The notes beneath the pieces are model-generated. The model was not told where the DNA came from. It saw only the letters and a list, made by a program, of their open reading frames with translations, and did not search any database. Below, piece by piece: positions 47,518 to 62,007 of a stretch of DNA of 64,000 nt. Each line of letters starts with the position of its first letter. Within the stretch, counting starts at the first letter, position 1. The translations under genes and the position numbers were made by a program. The DNA is from Fratercula arctica (lineage: Eukaryota > Chordata > Aves > Charadriiformes > Alcidae), in contig CANTUZ010000001.1 in NCBI GenBank assembly GCA_947846985.1, positions 5,687,504 to 5,751,503 of the forward strand, read 5' to 3'.

Positions 47518-50500
47518 TCATGGACTTGGCTTCCTGATTCCTGCACAGTCCAAGGTTACCCCAGGACCTTGGTGTCTTTTGTGACTTAGTGGTGTGTGTT
47601 TTCATAAATCCTCCGTTAAACAGGCATCCTGCTAGGGTCTTTCTCTCCTCTCTTTCTTTGCTGAGGTGTAAAACGTCTCGTTCGCCTGCTTGCAAATGTT
47701 TTCCCTCACACAGCTCCAGGTGAAGACGCATTGCCAGAGTACAGACCAGCCCTCAGCTGCAGGATCGCGGCATTAGCTGTTGTTCAGGTGTTACCCTCAA
47801 TGTGCAATGCACCTTGCAGAAAGGTTTCTACACAGTGAAGTGCAAAACGGTATCAAAACGGTGCTTTTCTCTGCTTTTCACACTTGTTTTTTCATACAGA
47901 GGATGCTTTGGATGATGGTTTCAAAGAACAGCGAGGTCAGTAATGCAGTCTGTGTATATCCGAAGTGTTCTGCACACAAACACACCTGAGGCCTTGAAAA
48001 ATGCAGTCAGACAACACAATCCTTATTTCGGGAAACTTGACCTCAAACTGCTTTCTAATTCCTCGGAGAATTACCCCTTGGGAAATCTGACTCTGTTCAG
48101 AGACCCAGAGAGAAAGAGCTCTCCTATTACCCTTAATGTTTGTTCTCTGAGGATCAAAGTGCTTATAAAAGTCTTGTACAACCCTCATAATACAAAAAGA
48201 TTTCTTAAAAAAAAAAAAAAAACAAACCAAAAAAACCCCAAACAAACCCTAGCCATTTACTCACAGCTTAAAATCCAAAATATAATCTGAATGTTTGAAA
48301 GACGATTTGTCTAACCCCTCTATTTTTTTCCTTTATACTTTTCAGCTCTGTTCTCTTTACACTTTTTGGAGTAGGGGATTCTCTTTTATTGTGTTTTTAT
48401 ATAGGACAGATAATAGGAACTGTCTTTTAAATAGGAGCTCTCTCTTCTATATACTATCATAGTACGTGAGTCTTCTTAACGCAAACTGAAAACAATTACA
48501 GCTGCACATGCTTTTTATTTTTTTACAGCTTTTAACATGTACTTCTAGAGTGCTGTGCAGGAATAATTCTTACTATAATATTCACAAAATGATGTTACTT
48601 AATGTACCTGTCTGTTAAAAAAGTCTTTGATAAAAGCAAAAGATTCAACATCTCTAAGGAAAAAACCCTTGGATTTCACAATGTCCTGATCTATTAAAAA
48701 TAAACTTTCATTGGAAAAAAAGAAGACAGCTTGGGGGTAATGTAAGCAGATAAGGAGGAAGGATTATCAGGTAATATATTCATGTCTGAAAGCACCAGTT
48801 CTTGTTTTACTTCTGCAGATAATATTTGATATGAAATAGTATTTTAGCCATTTCACGTTTTCTTTTGAATTGTTTTCCAGCGACTATTAACAAAGTAAAG
48901 AAAACAGCATTTTTCAAACTACTCCATGTACTGAGTAGAAATGGAAACCAAGCAGAAAAAGGACATGTTTTGGTCAATGGGAAATTCTACTGTTAAGGCA
49001 TATTTTCAGAAGGAGAATCTTATGTGGAATAATAGTCACCAATCCCTCCCAACTCTACACTGAGATCCCACAGCCCAAAGACATCCAGGCAGGCAGAGAG
49101 ACAGGATAAATGGAGGAAACAAAACATGATTGAAGAAAATCTTATTTTTACAAATGATAGTCATAAAATAGTTTAACCTTAAAATGTATACAGATTTCTT
49201 GAAGCTCTGTGGAAGCTGGGAGTGTCAAGCATATTTGAGGCTGACATTTTTGAAAGTCAAATAACTTATTGTCATCATGCTTTGGTCTAAAAATCAATCT
49301 CTCCTCCACTTAATCAATTGACCACATTTCATTTTAAATATGTGCAGATGGACACAATTCCAAGTCACAGTAAGACAAATTGTGTAATAATAATGTGTTC
49401 AATATCTGGATAAATGCCCATCCGATGTATGAAAACATCACCTAGTGTGTTGTCTGCAGGTTCAAATTTCAACAGAAAGACTTAAATGTAAGTCAATAAA
49501 ATTGCTTTTTTACTTATGTGTATACTAAATGATCATTCATTGCAACAACAGAGAATATGCGTTATTCCTTTACCACTCTGCTGAGCTGGTGAAGAATTCA
49601 GGGTCTGTATTTGTTGTTTGAGGTAGCCATTTCTTTACAGCAAATGGATTCTGGGAAAATACCTCCTTAGGATTTAACAGCCTGCTACAGGTTACTCTGA
49701 GAAATAAGATGATGTATCTTTTTTGAGTACTTCATCTTCCATAAACAACCTTCAGATCTGTAGATAAAAACTATTATCTCAGTGCATTTGATTTACAGAG
49801 CTATTAGAAGTGGTTCTGTATTTAGCAGCAGGCCCTCTTGCAGCACAAGGACCTGCTTTGCCTGCCTGCCATCGATCAGAGGGAGCTAATAATGGTCTTA
49901 ACGATGGTGTAGTGACTCGGAGGATGGTAGTGTGGTCAAACCCTAGGAAGACAATGGGTTCATGATCTTTCGTTCTCCCGCTCTTGTCGATGAAACTCAT
50001 CTTTCAGCGCAACATATTCCCTTTTTACATAATAGATGCTAAAAGTGGAGATGAAATACAGTGGAATGATGGTTTGCACCTTGCAGCTCATTCACACAGC
50101 TCACGATTCCTATTCTTCCCCGTCAGAAGAGGAATTTACAGTGTCTGATTTGTCCGCGGGTTGAGGCTTGCCTATGCAACAAGCACAGCCCACCCACTGA
50201 AATCGGTATGAACGTAACATATCAGGTTTGCAAGAACAGTACCTATAAATTGTTTTTAATGGGTGTTTCTTACTTGATTGGGTGGGTTCTCACAGAGAAT
50301 TGGCCACAGATTTAAAATAAATAAATAGATAAAGGCAAGTACTCCCCATTATAGCCATTAAAATAAATTGTTTAACTCTCCTGACAAAAGCTCTAATCAA
50401 TTAATAGATTGTTAGTCTAATTCTGTGTGTCACTAAACTCTTTGGCAGTAGATCCATTGGCCCAGCTGAAAGCCACATTGAACAGCTCAATCGTGATCAG

Positions 50501-51690
50501 AAGCAACTGAACTCTAGCATTCATGGGATATGCAATCAAATCAATTCCACAAGTGAGAGATCTGTACCCAAAATATTTGTCTACTCGGCTCCAGGAATGA
50601 CTGAACACAGACTAAAATTTTGGAGACTAGTATATATATCAAAAAACAGAGACTAAGAACTATTGGAAAATTTCAGAATAATTTGTTTGAGAGAAGAAAG
50701 GATTTGGGGTGTGAAAAAAATGTGTTTTTCCAATGCATTGATTCTGTGGTTTTGGTTTGTTTTTTTTATTTTTTTTTTTTTTTTTCCTGTCTCCATGTTT
50801 CTATTTGCACTGTGTGTAGAATAAGTGTTCAAATATTTACCAAAAATGAATGTTAAAATTGTACGTGGAACCATAGTGATAAACACTCATGCAAATGTAT
50901 TTGTGGTTGAATAGATTGTGCCTTTTTGCTGCCAACCAGGAAAGCAAAACCTGTGACTGATTTAATAAATCTCTGCTGGGCATCTAGCTGGAGTTTAACA
51001 CAGTGAACACAGGATATTTGAGGCTTGCCTTTGTGTATGGAGAGGAAAAAAAAAAAAACTAACTATATGTGAAAAAACATGTGAGTAAGCTCATCTATTG
51101 GAGGATACTATTATGTGAATGGAAAGAGAAGATAAATTTGTCAGATAAAATATTTATTGAGACTTTTTTAAAAAAATTATTTTCAGTCTGGCCAAAGGAA
51201 ATCACAACTGAACTGTGCAGAGCTGAAACATAATGAAGTGTATTTTGTTAGATATCAAAACTTATACAAACTTATTTAATATTTTATAGTCCCAGTGTGA
51301 CATTTCATGAGATCAGACTGACTGCCTTTGACAGTATTGAGCATACTGCAAGAACAAACACAGAGCAAACAAAAAATGCACTAAAGAAACCAGAAAAGGT
51401 TCTGGAAGTAAAAAAGCTTTCCTCTTAAATGATTTTGTTTGAACACATAGAAAGGAAGACAAATATTTAAATGAAGACATCAGCCCAAGTTAATCATGTT
51501 TCAAAGGACAATGGCACCTGTTCTTAGCAAAGATTGAAAGAAGTTTGCATATCACCTAAATTCCTTGATAATAGGAATAAACCACACCAAAAATAATAAT
51601 AAGAATTCCCTATATTATTCTAACAGAACTTCATAACATGTCTTTCAAAATTAAATAATAGCTAATTTTTCAGTAGCATGATACTACATA
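47518..51690. other. Unique AT-rich sequence, no gene seen
   Basis: Frames of 102-115 codons overlap on both strands near 47937-48290 without domains. A15-type and T14-type runs occur near 48208 and 50770. No exon, RNA gene or element is recognised. Confidence 0.5.
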
Positions 51691-51800
51691 GCTCTAGGAA
51701 GAATTTCTTGTATTATCCTACTGGCTAGACATTAGGAAGAATTTCTTGGTGCATACTGATGAACTGTGATTGAGGTGTCATTAAGACTCAACTGCTTCTG
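51691..51800 (+). mobile_element. Possible decayed CR1 relic with internal duplication
   Basis: GGCTAGACATTAGGAAGAAT resembles the ACTGGACGTTAGGAAGAAG segment of the CR1 copy at 42946-43323 and the TTAGATATTAGGAAGAAAT of 33812-34340. The 16-bp word TAGGAAGAATTTCTTG occurs perfectly at 51695-51710 and 51733-51748. The rest of the region is not clearly CR1, so this may be a short old remnant or coincidence. Confidence 0.35.
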
Positions 51801-53873
51801 TGGAATCATGGATTCTTCAGAAGGTTTAAAAAATCATTTTTTATATACATATATGTAAAAAAGATTCTGATGAGAAAATAACAGAAACCACTATGTGTGG
51901 CTTCTGCTTTAAGAAAGAAGAACATTAGTATTCCACTAATAGATAAAATGTCACCGGAAAGTTCACCTTTCTTCATAATACTGTAATTAGTATTTCATAT
52001 ACTATAATTTTACTCTCGATGAGATAAGCACTTTCTGAGGAAATTTCAATATCTATATTGCTAGTGCTGGCAAAAAAGCAATTTAAAATGACAAATTTTA
52101 ATACCTAATGGCAGTCCGAACCTTTTGATATAGTGACATGAATATCAAATATTTTAGGTACCGTCAAGGTTTTAGTGACTTTATAGCACTGCAAACAGGC
52201 CATGCTCAGCCCTTCCTAATTTTCCTCTATTTTCCCTATTTCTTTTTGACAAAGTCGTCCTTCCATGTGGCTCAGCTTTGAAGAAAAACTCTGCCCTACG
52301 CTGAAAGACTGAGTGTCAGTTTTGCTCTGATCTAAAGAAATCTGAGACCATCACTCAGAGATCCCTTTCATCAGCAGGTGCCAACGGAGCAGAAATGAAT
52401 TGCTACAGAAAACCTTCAAAAATCCTGGGTGCATATTTGTGTAAAAAGTTGTAGCCAAAGATAATATGACATATTTCCTCTTATCTTGTTGACGTGTAGT
52501 GCCTTGTGTCTGTAATTCCCAGACACGATAATTCTCTTCCTAAATACCAGCTCATAATGACTGAACCATACCCTAAAGCATTTTTAAAGGACTTGATTTC
52601 CTTTGGTGCTTTGCAAGGACTAATTAAGTTGCCATCATCATCATTTTTTTTTTTAAAGAAGGAAAAAAAAGAGACAGAAAGAGGTATTAAAATATAATTT
52701 TAAAAAACATATTGGAGATCAGAAAAGTATTATTACTTCAGTTTTGAAAAATTCCCTCGAGGCAGTCAGAAGCCGTGCAAACTTCATGGGACTGGGTTAC
52801 GTCATGGGTCAACCCAAACTCACCAAAAAGGAAACAAAAGCTCTGCAAATATTTCAAGTAAACCTGAGCCTTTATTTTAGCTTATGCTGAGACAAGCTTC
52901 TGGGTTTTATGTCCAAACCAGGTGGAACTGGGTGCTTTTTTGACTGAGAGTATTATGAAGTTTGTCATTGGTTCAAAGCCAAAACCCAAAGTTAACAGGT
53001 GTTCACCTACATGACTCAAAGGCAAAATACATTCTTGCTTTGTCACAATGAAGACAAATTCCTGAATTTTACAATGCTGGAGCGGTAAATCTCTTGTGAT
53101 ACACAAAACAGAGACAGAAACAGAACTGGCACTTTCCTGCTGGTGAGGCATATCAGCTGTATTTTTCAATGGAAAATGTGGTCTTTGACTCCTAATTCAT
53201 TCCAGAAACAGCTTCCACACACAGTGAGGGGCATTGGGTAAAAAAGGGCTTCACTAAGGTGTAGCAGTGGGGACAACTGTCCTATGCTTTGCTCTGAAAA
53301 TAGGGCTCCACTCCCACCTCTGCAGGACAAGCGCATTAATTTTCCACGCGAGCCTTTGTGGGGGTACAGGTGGCCAGCAGTGGGGAGCGAGGGGGCAATG
53401 CCTTAGGGGCAGGGAGTGATAATCCACCATATTTGTCAAATCTGGATTGTACAACCTGAGTAAAAGGGGTGCTACAGTGCTGACAGATCCCAAAAACTTT
53501 GTGCCCAAAATCCTGTTGCTAGTGTAGCCAAGAGGAAGTTCTCCACTTGGTTTCAGTGAAATCAACACGTGCTGTTTTGCTCAGTTCACACAAAATATGT
53601 TATAGCAAAGATAATGTGGAGATGCAATGCTTTCTGCCACAACGTGTAAAACTTGCATCGTAATCTTATATGAAACTGGAACAAGATTAGTGACAATTTG
53701 ACCTAAACTTCCCTAAATTGCTCCTCCTTTTTTCTTTATTTTTTTTTTTTAAGAGAAATTACATATGATAAGTTAATGAAACTGATATCAAGGACTATCA
53801 AAAATGCTCCTCTACAGACACGACTAATTTTAAAAGTCAGCAGTGTAACAGGTAGAAAAAAAAATGGAGACAC
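51801..53873. other. Unique AT-rich sequence, no gene seen
   Basis: Frames are at most 104 codons (53254-53568 on -) and carry no domain. No exon, RNA gene or element is recognised. Confidence 0.5.
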
Positions 53874-53899
53874 TTTTTTTTTTTTTTTTTTTTTTTTTT
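53874..53899 (+). repeat. T26 homopolymer
   Basis: Twenty-six consecutive T are followed by AACGTA. Confidence 0.95.
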
Positions 53900-54334
53900 A
53901 ACGTATCAAACATCCCTGGAACTGTGTGTCCTTGCAACTGCTTAGGAAAGAGCTTCAAGCCAAGAGCAGGAAATTAGTCATCATACTTGGCTAAAACTGC
54001 CCCACATGTTTTGCCAAATATATTATTGAAAATATTAGGTTTAGAACAATTTAAATTCTTTGTGAATTCATGCAATACTTTATGAATAGATACAGATGAT
54101 AAAAAGGTAGACATTTCACAAACATTTATTTTATTTTGTAATAATAATAAAAAAAAAACAACCAAAAAACAAAACACCAAAACTTATATTTATTTTTAAA
54201 GAAATCGAACAGACCTTAAAAAAGGGTCCAAAATAGCCTCAAACCCATACATAAGGTCACTCACATATGAAACTGCTGAGCTTGCCTTCATTCATCAAAA
54301 GAACAAAGAACTTCCCAAACCTCAGTGATGACCG

Positions 54335-54372
54335 TTGTAACAGGATTCCCTGTTAACTTTGTAACAGGATTC
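54335..54372 (+). repeat. 14-bp direct repeats, period 24
   Basis: TTGTAACAGGATTC occurs at 54335-54348 and again at 54359-54372. It is a small local duplication. Confidence 0.9.
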
Positions 54373-57300
54373 TCCATTACCAAATGAAAAAGAAAAAAAA
54401 AAAAAAAAGGTTTCTGACATGTCTTTACCCAAAGTGCTTTTATGACCAGCTGTGTTACCATCATCCACAGAGAAAAGTTCTGCTACGAAGACATGTTAAC
54501 TTGTGTCTATTAAAACCCTAATGTAGACAAAGCATTTATATCCCCCTTAGGAGAGTCAGAATTTTTCCAGAGGTCAGAAAATGTTAATCTGTCCAAATAA
54601 AAATGTTCTTTAAGAATGTGTCTGTGTCTGCATGAGTAGCTTTGCTCCAAGTTTAATTCCCCTAACTGCCTAAATGCTCCAGCAATCACCTGTAAAAATC
54701 TATTGCAGGGTAAACTTGAGTTACGTTGGTTCACTCCGTGTTTGAAATGTACCAGCAGGGTCCCACACTGGCAGGAAATGCTATTTCAGAGCATTTTTCC
54801 TGGGCTGCCAATCGGAGACGCGCTCAGAAAGATGGGAGCGTGGGGAGGAATTGCTATTTAACAACCATTTCACTGTGTTCACCCGTGAGTAGTAGACTGG
54901 CAGAGCCCAACATTAGAGAGGAATCAGAGGGTGCTATTTAAAAGCATTTTTACCTCCTGCCTGGGGAAATACAGAAATAGCCATTGCTGATCCATCTCAA
55001 AAAGGTGGGTGGAGTGAAAGTGCTTTTAAAAAGCATAATTTCATAGCAACTAAATCCATGCTCTGCACCCGTATTTCAGACTAACTTTTTAATAAGTAAG
55101 TGTCAGTGTAAAATACTTTCTACATTTTTTACCTCTTCTGTATGTGAAAATCTTTGGATAGAATGTGTGTTTGGAATTCATTGAGATATATAGGTATATA
55201 TAGCTGTACACGTGTTTACTGGGATACACAATTGTAGACATGGAGGGGATGGTTAAGTCTGGCGTATGAATTGTTGCCTGCACAGTTTAATGCATCCTAA
55301 AAATCCAGGATTAGGCATAAATTTGGAGACTTTCATTGTGCACTCGTGATAATGCAGAGGCATGTGTGTGTTTAGGTCCTAGCACTGACAGCTTGTTTGG
55401 CTGCCCTGGTAGGGTGGCATGTGGTCCCAGCCGTTGGGGTTCTGGGGAGCATTCTTCAACGGAACATCAAATGACATACTTACGGGAATGTCTCAGCATT
55501 TTGGAAACCTCGACATTGTCTAGGCGGGTCTAGTTTTAAATTGTTTATCAGTGGATCCAGTCATGCACCGTGTGCTGGTTGCCTGCATGAAAAAGTATTC
55601 TTCCTTAATTATACAGCTCCATGTACATACCATATTGTCCTGGCTGTATTTCATAGAGTTATATGAAGCAAATCAGTCCTCTCAGTGTGCACATAGTTGT
55701 CTGGGAGGATGTATCATTGTTTTTTTCACGTTAACAGTAAGGGTGGTGTAAAACAGCAGCGTAACTAGACAGAAAAGGATTGTACCTTTTCACAGCCGTG
55801 CAAAGGCTCTGTAAGGAACATCTTATTAAACACCTTTTAATAGTAAAGGCATCCTTGGCTGTGAGCTAGGTCAGTGTAAGGCAGGAAGGCTGATGGGCTG
55901 GATTAGATAGAGTGTTCCTGGATGAATCTTCTGGGACATTTCTGGGGATTAGAGGCCAGGGTGGCAGAAGGAGTGGGAGATTGTGGCCTTCAGGACTATG
56001 AGTCATTCCAGAGAGAGAAGAGGTGAAGAAGAAACACCAACTCCCAGCCTAACCCAGTCTGTAAGCCTCCCACCACAGCCTTTGTATGGAAATAGGGATA
56101 TACGTATAAAACTTTCCTAACTGTAGTCCTATCTGAGGCAAACTCTCATGTTTCCTTGTCTTCATTACATTGAAACTTAAGGTAAGAAGTAATTGGAGGG
56201 ACTGAGTCCCCTAGTTGAGCTTAGGAGACACTACAAACACATAGCCCAGCCTTCAGATGCTAAGACCTAATCTCAGCCTAAAGTCACAATAAAAAAAAAG
56301 TCCGGGAAGGATAAAACTTCAGTTTCACAATAAGAAGTGGCTTTTAGCTGTTAATTTGTTGGGATTTTTTCCATTGATGCAAAGCCATCTATAATTGTAA
56401 CCATACTATAGACACCTACATGTAAGTACACGCCGTATAGAAACATGCGGCATGCCAAGTACACAAAAATAGCATCCTATTACCACTGGAGAACTGCACA
56501 TCCCCTGCTTTGTGTGAATATTGTCTGTGTATACGACAGGCATAAACTTGCACTGTTACTTTTACATTAAAAAAACACCACATAATAAGATGACAAAAAG
56601 AAAAATAAATTACAAAGACATAATTTTAGTAACTTCTTGACAAGCACTTAATGTCTTCCAGTCAAGCAAGAACAGAAAATATGTTAGCTGCTTTTTAAAC
56701 TATTATTCCAATAAAAAGTAATTATAGTGATTAATTGCATAATGATTACTGTAATCACAGCCTATTCTTAGTTGATTAAGAAAGACAGAAGCATCTCACA
56801 GAAAGCTTTCCACTAAAACTATCTGTGTTTATTTTATTTGCCCTTTCCTAATTTTCTTACCAGAAACCATGAATGGCAATATTTCAAAGACAACCTTGCC
56901 AAGTTTCTTTGAGACTAATCCACTGTCCACTGATAAAAACTCCTTTTAAGAGACTGACAAATGTGTTAAGTGGTATTATGGAGGCAAGAAATTCTTCAAC
57001 CTTAGCCATTGCTGGGGCTTTTGTTGCTATTACATTTTTTTCCTGCTTTTTAATTCAGTACTTCTGCCTCTCTAGAAGATTTTGAAAGAATTTGCATATA
57101 CTTTTAAATACATATAAGTTTTAGCATAATACATACATTGAGAAGTTGTATGAACTCTCTGAAGAGATGGTAGTGGGATGACAGATCTGGGATTTTATTC
57201 CGGGGGAGTGGAAATCTTGGATGCAACATCTGGGGAAAACCTTCACATTTCTATCTGCTTGGGTGGAATTGTCATAAGTGACACTATTTAAGAATCCTCT

Positions 57301-58663
57301 CTGTCATGTTGTTCTTCCTCACCGTCCACTGGGACACTGGCTTTTGTTAATTGATTTGGTGTGTAATGAGATCAAACACTACTATGACAGGCAGCATCAC
57401 AAAACCCTAAATAGAGAGCCTGAGTGATGAACAGAGATCTCAAAATATTACCTACTTTTGACTTATATTGGCAAATTGGAAGAAGAAAGCAGCTAATAGG
57501 CAAGGCAGTCAGTTTAGTTAAAACTCATCATCTGCAAGAAGACTTAATAATACCTGAGTCCTATCCATGCATTTGATGTTGCTGCACCCTTGTGTTGATT
57601 GCATGTGAGATTTTGTGGGCATGGAAGCACAGAATGGGGATGTGTTCCAAGGATGGATGGGTCGGACGTCTGAAAACCTTTGTGTCAAGTATCTTAAAAA
57701 GGCTGGAGATCCAAAACAAGCGGAGAAGGACCTACGATAAATGAGAATCGTAGAAGAGAGCCTAGAAGGGAGTTCAGCCCATTCCTCATTGTGGTTTAGC
57801 AACATGAACTTGACTCTGTGGAGGCCCTACTGAGCTGAGGGTGCTGCTCAGATGCAGCATCAGCAACACAGCAAGATCCTCCGTGAAACTGTCCAAAGAT
57901 GTTCCCCCAAGATGATACAAGTCTGTAACAACCGCAAAGTGAACTCATGTCTCCTAAGTCTCATCCCAACCCTTCAACCAACAGTGTCAGATGTCCTCTC
58001 CGTGATGATGATTTTCAAGATAAGCTATTGGACCTTTGCCAACTTTTGGTATGCTGGCTACAGCCAGGAATGCTAAAATCTGTTCAGATAAACGTCAATG
58101 CACACGATAGCTATTACAAAGGGAAAGCATATTCTTCTGTATAATTCCTCCACCTGGTGGTCAGGTCAGGGATTTGGATAGTCCAGGTAATGGACACAGG
58201 GCAGGCCAGTTCCCAGTTCAGTCATACTTGCCCTTCTTGCTTAAGGTGTTAGTTGCAATTAGGCTGGGCAACCAGGTAAAGCTCAAAAGGTCATTACTCA
58301 CCTGGGGGCCACACCTTTTGGTTTCTGGAAGTGGGTAAGTAGCCCCCATTTGGCCAGGCATGTGCTTTCTTGATACACAATGTCATCATCTTCCAGAAAT
58401 GTTTTATCTTTTGCTTTCCTTCCCCATCCCTGAAAATAACGATTTTCTTCTAAAGTGAAACCATTTGCAAAAAGGGACTGGTTGTGAAAAATACCACATT
58501 TCAGTTTTAAAGAAAATATATCATGGTTTGCAATTGTCAAAATGCCCTGTTTTGACATTTGAAAATGAAAATAAAAGAAACTTTGAAAGGTCACTATCAA
58601 AACAAAATGCTTTCAAATTTTAAGGTGAATTCTTAACTTGATTTCTTCTAAAAGGACTTTTTT
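54373..58663. other. Unique AT-rich sequence, no gene seen
   Basis: No exon, RNA gene or transposon is recognised. Frames are at most 100 codons and overlap on opposite strands. Confidence 0.5.
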
Positions 58664-58727
58664 ATTGTTTTTTTTTTTTCTCTTTTCTTTTTTTTTTTTT
58701 TTTTTGTTTTTCCCCCCCCCTCCCCCC
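58664..58727 (+). repeat. Pyrimidine-rich tract with C9 and C6 runs
   Basis: T-rich blocks with single G interruptions lead into nine C (58712-58720), a T and six C (58722-58727). It has the same strand sense as the three large pyrimidine arrays. Confidence 0.9.
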
Positions 58728-60276
58728 TTATTTCCCAGGTATTCAGTACTGGAACATCTCTAAGGCAGAGACATATTTAGACATCCTGTAGACTTTCCAA
58801 ATGTATGAATGCACAACTGCTTTCGTAACTAATGAGAGTAAGGAGTTTTTTTACATCCTACATCTCTAAATCCTGAAAGTACTTGCAAAACGGAAGACCT
58901 GCTTCCCACCTGGCACTCATGCGTATATTCCATCACGCTATTTTATGGCCCTCTTGAGTTAAAAGACATGCAATTATCACAACTGCTTGTTATTATAAAT
59001 TCATACACGTGTTAGAGGTGCATTTCTCTCTGTCTCACTCTTTTTCCTTCAGCTGTAGCTCTTCAGTTTGTTCTCTATTACTTTCGATTCCTCTAAATAT
59101 ATCCTTTGCAGCGAGGATATATTGAACCTGTCAAGTTTATTTAAAGAAAAGTTAAACTGGGGAAAAATCAGGAGTATGTGCCTGGCCAGGGATAGTAAGG
59201 TATTCAAGACAAGGCCTTGCTCCACTTAGCAGACTACAAATCCTCCAGATGTCGAGGGAAGCACAGAAAAGCAGATGATAAATGGCATGTGAGAAACTGT
59301 ACATTGATAAATGAGACTGCAAAGGAAGAATACATCTCCAGGAAATCCTTCATTGTTACCTTCAACGCTGTTGAATTGCAGAGTGCTATTTATATAATCA
59401 AACCTGCCAGTAATCAGTCAACGGGAGGCATGGTCCTACATTCGTATAACTCCAGAAAGTGAAAGGAAATTGTAACAGAGAACGGGGAAAATAATCCAGT
59501 AGTTCCCATCCCCCAGCAGATGCACATGTTCATTGTCAGCTGTGGACTGAGTGTCCTTTAGGGAAGGGGCAGCAACAATAAACCCTGAGATAAGAAGAAT
59601 CAAGGGGAAGGTGCTTTGAGGACTCTAGTACCAGTCACCTGTCGTTGCAAAAAATGTTATTGAAGAAATGAGTCAAAGATTTTCCTTTCTCCATAATTGT
59701 ATGATACTTGAATTAATTGGTGCGTGGTCCATTAAAGAAGACATTCATTTCGTAGATGGGCTAAAGAGAGGTTGCAAGAATTGGCTTGTCTTTCAGACTA
59801 TTTCAGTACCCTTCAGTGGGTCTTCTCTATTAATTTAGGCCTCACGCACGACCACATTTGACTGTTTAAGAGGAAGAGGCATTTATCAGAGACCTGTACC
59901 ATGACTTAAACAAAATCAATAATTTGCATGGAATTTGCATGGATTTTTTGGAGGACATCCGTTCTTTGGAGCCAAAATTTTCAGAGATCCAGAGATTCAG
60001 AATTTGGACTGCATGAACAATTTAAATGGCCCAAAAGACAAATCAGAACACAAATTAGTAACTTCAGTTTCTTACCCAGAAACAGAAATCTGACCTCAGC
60101 TCCCTCCACTTAAACATAGTTACTTTGAGTATAACCTTGTCACTGGTGAGTGTGATTTCTGATCGGTAAATTGATGCTACCCCTGCAATAGGCAAGTTAT
60201 GGAGCTACAGAAGTACTTTGTATTGATGTATCTTACATTCTTTATAAGGGAAGGGGTCATTTTCGTACAGCCACAT
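58728..60276. other. Unique AT-rich sequence, no gene seen
   Basis: An 81-codon + frame at 59217-59462 has no domain and is chance level. Nothing else is recognised. Confidence 0.5.
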
Positions 60277-60318
60277 TTATACCAGTATAAGTGTGACTTA
60301 TACCAGTATAAGCATGAC
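60277..60318 (+). repeat. Two 21-bp tandem copies
   Basis: A unit beginning TTATACCAGTATAAG occurs at 60277-60297 and 60298-60318, differing at two positions (TGTGAC versus CATGAC). Each unit also contains the palindrome TATACCAGTATA-like core. No function is recognised. Confidence 0.92.
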
Positions 60319-62007
60319 CTCACCTGTGTGACTGAAGGGCTTCAACTACATGGGAAAGCTAAAGTAGTTCAATCAGGATACATAGAAAATTTTAGTCTAT
60401 TATTTATAGATACCTCTGCCCACAGCCACTCCATACTGAATGCATCCAACATAGAGGCTCCTGAACCTTGCTGATAACTGTCTGGGGACCACATAAGAAT
60501 CTCAGGTGTGGTAGGACCAAGCCAAAAATACTAGTGTCGTGGTTTGGGCATGTTTGAACATGAAACCACAAAACCCGAGTGAGTGGAAAGATTTCAATCG
60601 GCTCCATTGCTTCTGCTGACCAGCAGGATAGGAATTAAAAAGGAACAAAAAATAGACATCTCTTCCCATCTGCACATATTCACAAGTCAAACCGGTATTA
60701 TATAGATGGATGGGACATGCTTCATAATATGATACCTTGAGGTCTTAAAAATTGAATGATACGGTTCCTTGTTTGTAATCCAGCTGCTGAAAGAACCTCA
60801 ACTTGCCATACAGAATGTTCATTCCTTCTTTTATAATTCAATTTTAAATACCTTCAGGAAGTTTAAACTCACACATAATATGCAAATTATAGGTACTCTG
60901 AAACATCACATTGATTTACATTGTAATTTTTCCATTACTGATGATAATGGAAGTTGCATGTCCACGAGTACTTATTCTTATTAGGCAGGAACTCTGCAAA
61001 ATAGGCTGTTATTGCCTTGATTTTGCAGCAGTTATTATAATGTGAATGGAAGAATCATAACACCCCAGACATATTGTAAGATATTGAAAAGTATCCTTGA
61101 GATAGTGATATTTCTCAGAGGTTTATTGCTAGGAAAAAAAAAAAAATGGAAAAAAAACCCAAACCCTCCTCATCTAATCATGACTTCATGACTACAATTA
61201 CAAATATAATAGTAAATATCAAAATACTCAGGATGTGGTTTATATGATGAAAATTCATACTTAATAGCAACGAAGCTATGGAAAATAGTGATGGGGGAAA
61301 AAAAATTACATCTAATCTAGGTCTAACTAGTTCTGACAGTGCTGCCTACATTAATCTCGGACAAAATGATTCATGGAATGGAATTTTTTTTTGCTTTCTC
61401 TTTCTCTCTTTGCTCTTTCTTCCACCATTTTGCTCCCCTTCCTTCCCTTCAGTGAATGTAAGGCTGTTCAATAACATTACAGATAGACTAAAAATAGGCA
61501 AAATATTTTGCACCCATTCTGGTTTACCAATCAAGAAATAAGTGAAAAATTAGTTCAGAAGAAACAGCAAAGATACATATTCGACTTATAAAATTGTTAA
61601 TACACATCAAGGAAAAAGACTTTTACTCTAGTTTCAGCAAGATGCAAACTCAAGAGAAAGTAAAAGCAAAGATACAATAGTTCAGAATTTCTTGTTTTAA
61701 TTTGATAACTTTGAAGCTAGATTTTATTTTTAAGGTGTGTGAAACAATAGAAGCATTTTATTGCATCCACATGATATTTGTATTCACAACATTACTATTT
61801 GAGGGCCAGGTGGAAATTAATAAAGACTAAATATCTTGGTTTCTGTATTCAGTGCCATGTGATGGTGAGTTTAACCTTTGGAGGATGACCCACTCTGTAT
61901 GTTGACTCAAAGAATGATTCCATTGTGCTCTCAACCAATTCCTTTGATTTCTGTTTGTCTTGAAGACTCATAGTTAATATTTGTGTATAAGATGAAGATG
62001 CAATTTT
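60319..62007. other. Unique AT-rich sequence, no gene seen
   Basis: A pyrimidine-rich stretch lies at 61385-61450. No exon, RNA gene or transposon is recognised before the CR1 tail. Confidence 0.5.

Noticed and set aside
49455..49480. GGTTCAAATTTC, a word resembling a tRNA B box
   Set aside because: No A box or cloverleaf arms at the right spacing.
53254..53568. 104-codon minus frame
   Set aside because: Chance-level length, no domain, no neighbours supporting a gene.
35315..53905. Two poly-T runs (35315-35336, 53874-53899) both followed by AACGTA, suggesting two copies of one retroposed RNA on the minus strand
   Set aside because: Sequence beyond AACGT differs completely at the two sites, so the shared hexamer is probably coincidence.
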